Assembly: GCF_034347425.1 (NCBI RefSeq)
Contig: NZ_CP133779.1
Coordinates: forward strand, 3,100,001 to 3,164,000
Source of the DNA: Undibacterium sp. CCC3.4
Lineage (GTDB): Bacteria; Pseudomonadota; Gammaproteobacteria; Burkholderiales; Burkholderiaceae_D
Direction: 5' to 3'
Length of the DNA: 64,000 nt
The position numbers and the translations under genes were made by a program. Of the stretch, positions 59,767-64,000 are shown in pieces. Numbering within the stretch: position 1 is the first letter of the stretch; every line of letters begins with the position of its first letter. The notes under the pieces are model-generated. The model did not search any database, was not told where the DNA came from, and worked only from the letters and a program-made list of their open reading frames with translations.

Positions 59767-62700
59767 ATGGTCTATCCACTCAGTAGCGCCGGTAGCACGC
59801 CCACCAGTTATCCTCCCGCATCGATTTCGGATGCGGGTGCACTTTCGCATTTGACGCAAGTCAGTCAGCACGGTCCGATGGGCGCGGTATCATCTGACAG
59901 GATGACTGTCGATGTCAGTCTGCCGCATCGCATGCTTACTGCACAATCAGTCGGAACTCAGGCAATCGCGACGACGGCCGCAAGCGCGCCGAGCGATCGT
60001 TCTGGCAGCGTCGTGCCCGGAGCAAATTGTCGTGAGGCTAATTTGGCTGGCATGGATTTTTCCGGTGCCGATCTGCGTGGTGTGGATTTTTCCCATGCCG
60101 ATCTGTCTCGCACCAATCTGCGCGGGGCGGATCTGAGCGGTGCCACACTGTGTCATGCGAATTTGAAGTATGCGTGCTTGCAAGATGCAATTTTGAATGA
60201 AACCAATATTTATAACGCCAAATTTTCCGACGCGCAGTTCCGTCATGCGCAGTTTTCCTTCGCTGACGATGGCACCGTGCTCAATGATGTTGCCGTGTCC
60301 AGTGAAAGCATGGATCTTGAACCGCCGACCAGCGCGCCCATGCTCGATCTTCATAGCTTGAAACCAGTGAAATTGCTTGCCTGTACGGATGTAGCTAAAT
60401 CCTATTTGGCGAGGACCGCGCCGACGGCGGAAAAACCGGTCGGTGAAGAGGTGTTTTTGCGGGTAGTTGAATTGCCATTTGAGAATGGCGAGCACAGTAA
60501 TGTTGTGATGGCTAGCTATATTGAGAAAATGCTGGAACAGAACCGGCAGTTCATCGCCATGACCCAAGTGAAGGGGCCTGGCATCGCGCCGGTTTTGGCG
60601 CATGGACTCGTTGTTCCAGAGTCGCGGCTCGACGTTCCTACATATCAGGTCGTGTTTCCTTACAGTAGGCATGGCAATTTATTGAAGACGCTCAATGGCC
60701 CCCTGACTGAATTGCAAAAGAAGCAGTTCATGCGACAAATGCTGGAAACGGCGCAGCTTTATCACCAGCAAAGTTTTTTTGATCTTGGTTTTAAGGCGAC
60801 AAAATTTGTCGTTGACATACGCGATGACCAAGCTGTACTTGTCTTCACGCCGAATGAGAAAATGTTTCGTGCGCCGACTGGGGAGACACAAAATGACGAC
60901 AAAAAAATCGCTGACTATATTTATCTTGCACCTGAAAGTGGTAAGGGCGCACCGTCTGCCGCTTGTGATGTCTGGAGTCTGGGGGTGATTTTTTTTCGCA
61001 TGATCACTGGAGAGTTCCCACGTTACATCGACAAGGGTGAAGTCTTGAGTAGGGCGTACTCTATCAGTCTTTATCTCGAAGAAGGCGGCTTACCTGAGAT
61101 GCCCGATTCTTTATCGGCAGAGGCGAAGGAATTTTTGTCAGCTTGTTTTAAAACGGATCCAATTCAGCGTGATTCCGTCGATCAGTTGCTGATGCATTCC
61201 TATCTCGCTGAGGCGACTGAGGGGCGGCGCTGCGGAAGAAATTTTGCAGGCTTGAATTTTAATGGGGCCAATTTTTCTGGTGTCGATCTGCGTGATGCCA
61301 ATTTCTGTGGCGCGCAACTGAACGGGGCGGATTTCACTGGTGCGCTATTGGCCGGCGCTGATTTTACCGGCGCGGTATTACGGAAGGCGTGTTGCAACGA
61401 TGCCGATATGAGTGCTACCAATTTGAGCGGTGCGGATTTGAGTGATGCTAGCCTGAAAAGGGCTGTATTGATTTCGGCGCGCTTAGAAAATACGATTTTG
61501 CATAACACTGATTTGTCCGACAGTGTGCTGATTTCGGCCAGATTGGAGAATGCTCGATTGCGTGATACGGAGTTCCTGCGCGCGCGTGCAGATCGGGCCG
61601 TGTTCAAGAATATGAAGTTGGATGCACGTTTCTTTGATACGACGATTGATCAGGCTGTATTCGATGCTGTCCGCTTGCCGCCCCAAGCGTGGCGTGATTT
61701 GCGCGAGCGTTTGGAAGATCTCGCTGAATTCCGCATCATTTTGCCTGCGAGCTCAGACCACGTCAATCTGTGGGATGCGGCGTATGTCAGTCGTGATCGA
61801 GTTGGGTACGAAGAAGGACGCGACAGCGTGCTCCGGCAAGTCAGTAGCATGAAAAACAGTCCGATGAAACTGGACTTGATGAGGGCGGTGTGTGATCACG
61901 CAATGCGGTATGCGCCGGCACAGATCAAGGTATGGCTGCAACAGGAATTGTTTGATATTGTGATCAGTGATCTTGATTTTTACCTTGCAGACCCCGTCAC
62001 ATCGCAGCAATTTCACAGTGATTTTTTGCCGCGTATGGTAGAAAGGGCGGAACAAGTCGGCTTGTCTGCGCAGGTGGGGCGGCAAGCGATAATACTCGCG
62101 CCGCTGCTGCGTCACATCCTTGTTAATTTGCAAAACCACATACCGAATTTTCACATTGAACATAGCGGCCTGATTAATTCTACCCTGCAGCACGCGCAGC
62201 ATCAGGCCGACCCGGAATGCCAGAAATTAGCTGCCGAGGTCAAGCACGCGCTGTATGCGATTCCTTTGATCGCTTTGATCAGGGAGCAGGCGCAAGTCAT
62301 CTACGGGTACGACACGGTGAGTGCGCTCGACGACTATCCGATATTCTTGACGGTCGATGGGAAGGCGGCGGTTTCTCTCGCGCCGGAGCAATATCAGGCT
62401 TTGCTTGGGCCTGACAGTGCTGCACATGATTGGCGTCCGCTGGTGTATTTTCACCAGGTTTTGAACCAAGAAGGCAAGCTCGTCATGGTCAATGAAACGA
62501 TCGGCAATCTGGCGCAGTTGGCCGACAGCTTACCGGTACTGCGCAGCCTGTATGCTGCCGATTTTAAAACTAATCGACATGAGGTGTTCTTGGCTGCACT
62601 CGGACTTGATAGGCAGGTGTTACTTGATTTTAAAGTGGCCGCTTCGTCACGCTGGTCTGCCGTCCACTATATGGGGGAGCAACGCTACCCTGAACGCGCG

Positions 62701-63177
62701 GATCAATTGCTCGAGACCCTGCGTCCTTATGTCGATATGGAGTCTACGGATGCCGGTCATTTGCCGCTCGATTTGACCGTGACTCCAGCATTTGTCAAGA
62801 AGGTTCTGGCGGCTGCTGGCGTAAGCCATTCCTCGGCAGCGGTGCAGGCGCGGGCATTGCTGTTACACGCGGTAGTTTGTGCGCGTTACTCCTCGGCCGC
62901 GCATTTCGGTAGTCACGATGACTCGGTGTTATCGCTGCGTCGGCTAGCCTTGGGTTTGCTCAACAGCGCAGTGCTGCTCGACCCTGCTGTCTTGCCTGTG
63001 GAGCAAAGAAATTTGCCGCGCGATCGTATTGATTCCTGGAGAAATGCCCTCGCCGGTGTGTCCGGTACATTCACTTGTTCGGCCATTATCAGTGCCAATA
63101 TGCTCGATAGGATCAAGGGTATGTCGCTGGAATTCGCCGATGATATCAGACGATGGCTGCCTCCTGCCTGGTTGTGA
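59767..63177 (+). CDS. Pentapeptide-repeat/pseudokinase protein 2 (putative effector)
   Basis: 1136 aa, paralogue of 50760. The leader covers residues 1-80. Pentapeptide repeats at about 85-165 (MDFSGADLRGVDFSHADLS). A kinase-like domain at about 200-480 has FFDLGFKATKF (337-347) in the catalytic-loop place, FTPN for DFG, and a well-kept YLAPE (386-390) and DVWSLG (401-406). The VAIK Lys is replaced by Arg (VFLRVVE). A second pentapeptide array follows from about 495 to 620, then the C-terminal domain ending RRWLPPAWL. The gene starts 188 nt after the probable effector stop and has no good RBS. Confidence 0.85.
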   Translation: MVYPLSSAGSTPTSYPPASISDAGALSHLTQVSQHGPMGAVSSDRMTVDVSLPHRMLTAQSVGTQAIATTAASAPSDRSGSVVPGANCREANLAGMDFSGADLRGVDFSHADLSRTNLRGADLSGATLCHANLKYACLQDAILNETNIYNAKFSDAQFRHAQFSFADDGTVLNDVAVSSESMDLEPPTSAPMLDLHSLKPVKLLACTDVAKSYLARTAPTAEKPVGEEVFLRVVELPFENGEHSNVVMASYIEKMLEQNRQFIAMTQVKGPGIAPVLAHGLVVPESRLDVPTYQVVFPYSRHGNLLKTLNGPLTELQKKQFMRQMLETAQLYHQQSFFDLGFKATKFVVDIRDDQAVLVFTPNEKMFRAPTGETQNDDKKIADYIYLAPESGKGAPSAACDVWSLGVIFFRMITGEFPRYIDKGEVLSRAYSISLYLEEGGLPEMPDSLSAEAKEFLSACFKTDPIQRDSVDQLLMHSYLAEATEGRRCGRNFAGLNFNGANFSGVDLRDANFCGAQLNGADFTGALLAGADFTGAVLRKACCNDADMSATNLSGADLSDASLKRAVLISARLENTILHNTDLSDSVLISARLENARLRDTEFLRARADRAVFKNMKLDARFFDTTIDQAVFDAVRLPPQAWRDLRERLEDLAEFRIILPASSDHVNLWDAAYVSRDRVGYEEGRDSVLRQVSSMKNSPMKLDLMRAVCDHAMRYAPAQIKVWLQQELFDIVISDLDFYLADPVTSQQFHSDFLPRMVERAEQVGLSAQVGRQAIILAPLLRHILVNLQNHIPNFHIEHSGLINSTLQHAQHQADPECQKLAAEVKHALYAIPLIALIREQAQVIYGYDTVSALDDYPIFLTVDGKAAVSLAPEQYQALLGPDSAAHDWRPLVYFHQVLNQEGKLVMVNETIGNLAQLADSLPVLRSLYAADFKTNRHEVFLAALGLDRQVLLDFKVAASSRWSAVHYMGEQRYPERADQLLETLRPYVDMESTDAGHLPLDLTVTPAFVKKVLAAAGVSHSSAAVQARALLLHAVVCARYSSAAHFGSHDDSVLSLRRLALGLLNSAVLLDPAVLPVEQRNLPRDRIDSWRNALAGVSGTFTCSAIISANMLDRIKGMSLEFADDIRRWLPPAWL

Positions 63178-63239
63178 AGCGGGCGCGGCAGGGGCGTAAA
63201 GTACCGTCTTTTTTTTCTTATATGAAAGCGTGATTCGAT

Positions 63240-64000
63240 ATGGTCTTACCAGTTCATTCCACTCGTGTGGGTTCGCCCACTACGGCTGCTACGGCTGACA
63301 ATAACTGCACCGTTTGCCTGATGCAGACCAGACAGGGTGGGCCGCAATGCGATCATGTCGCGCCAGATAATCCAGTCGATGCCGGCTTGGCGCATCGCTT
63401 GAGTTCGGCGCGATCTGGCGCGCACGAGGATCGGCAGTATAGCGGCACAATAGCTGCTCGCGGCGCGCCTCTGTATGGTGCCGATTTACGCGGTGCGAAT
63501 CTGAGTGGGCGCGATTTTTCCGGTGCCGACTTGCGCGGCGTCGATCTGCGCGGTGCCAATTTACGCGGTGCCAATTTACGCGGTGCCAATCTGAGTGGCG
63601 CTGACTTGAGTGGCGCTGACTTGAGTGGGGCAGATTTGAGTTGGGCTACGCTGGCAAATTCCTGTCTGCTTGAAACAATCTTGAGTGAGACGAAATTACA
63701 TCAGACTAACTTTTGCCATGCCAAATTGAAGTCGGCACGGTTCGGCGCGCCTGCTGCGGCAGACTCCGTCATGATTGCGCGCGCTGCCAAGAAAGCCAAG
63801 TTTGAGCCGACCAAGCTGCTGCCGTTTGATTTTTCCGTCTTGGAGGATGGCGGCTTGATCGCTCACTCCCCATGGGTGGAGCACCGTTTGGCACTAGTTC
63901 CGGCCACAGCAGCGCAGCAAGCGCGAAAAATTTGTCTGGCTAAGCTCAGGCTTTCTACCGAGCTATGCAACGATAGATCTCGGGTCGAAGAGTACTTTAA
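63240..64000 (+). CDS. Pentapeptide-repeat/pseudokinase protein 3, cut by the window end
   Basis: ATG 63240, open to the window edge (253 codons). The start MVLPVHSTRVGS and leader match the other two. The pentapeptide array at about 80-155 is very regular (GANLRGANLRGANLSGADLS). The last visible part (SPWVEHRLALVPATAAQQ and KICLAKLRLS) aligns with the beginning of the kinase-like domain, including the AxLKVYL-equivalent strand (KICLAKL). The rest lies outside the window. Confidence 0.85.
   Translation, partial: MVLPVHSTRVGSPTTAATADNNCTVCLMQTRQGGPQCDHVAPDNPVDAGLAHRLSSARSGAHEDRQYSGTIAARGAPLYGADLRGANLSGRDFSGADLRGVDLRGANLRGANLRGANLSGADLSGADLSGADLSWATLANSCLLETILSETKLHQTNFCHAKLKSARFGAPAAADSVMIARAAKKAKFEPTKLLPFDFSVLEDGGLIAHSPWVEHRLALVPATAAQQARKICLAKLRLSTELCNDRSRVEEYF

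Overview
This window looks like a betaproteobacterial chromosome, most likely Burkholderiales and possibly Oxalobacteraceae-like. The order era-recO-pdxJ-acpS-uvrC-pgsA at the left end and the P2-like phage content fit this. The genus is an inference and no rRNA is present to test it.

Layout. (1) 1-4731: housekeeping genes era (3' end), recO, a pdxJ homologue that appears to have lost its catalytic residues, acpS, uvrC and pgsA, mostly joined by 4-nt ATGA overlaps. (2) 4737-5510: a tRNA cluster (3 x Gly-GCC, Cys-GCA, Leu-TAA) behind a near-consensus sigma70 promoter. (3) 5488-38791: a complete P2-like prophage inserted in the 3' end of tRNA-Leu and bounded by a 24-bp direct repeat. It has an integrase at attL and a small excisionase-type gene at attR. 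The gene order is P2-like: Q and P leftward; O-N-M-L-X, lysis cassette, R-S, cargo, V-W-J-I-H, FI-FII-E(E')-T-U-D rightward. Then come two paralogous XRE repressors, an early operon with an Ogr-like activator, and a Toprim primase-helicase in place of the P2 A protein. The tail sheath gene FI has an in-frame stop, so the prophage probably cannot build a working tail. Between S and V sits a cargo island (integrase scrap, MazEF, a HEPN-like protein, a membrane protein, a Cys-rich protein) followed by a 5'-truncated dam.

(4) 38768-50022: an accessory region. It starts with a second integrase and excisionase against the same att core, which suggests tandem integration of a second, decayed element. 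It then carries IS relics, a two-gene Zn-ribbon/TIR/NACHT/TPR system that looks like anti-phage defence, a second MazEF-like pair, a phospholipase-D-like nuclease, HipBA, copies of a ~260-bp MITE-like repeat, and a ~60-bp relic of a P2-type terminase gene.

(5) 50760-64000: the most unusual part. Three tandem paralogues, the third cut by the window edge, encode very large proteins of pentapeptide repeats, a kinase-fold domain lacking the HRD and DFG catalytic motifs, more pentapeptide repeats and a ~500-residue unknown C-terminal domain. Between the first and second lie a copper-resistance operon (CopL-like, TolC-like, multicopper oxidase), a gene resembling a CesT-type type III secretion chaperone, and its probable effector partner, whose frame breaks at a G8 tract. 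I read this region as an effector island built on a pentapeptide-pseudokinase family that I do not recognise as described.
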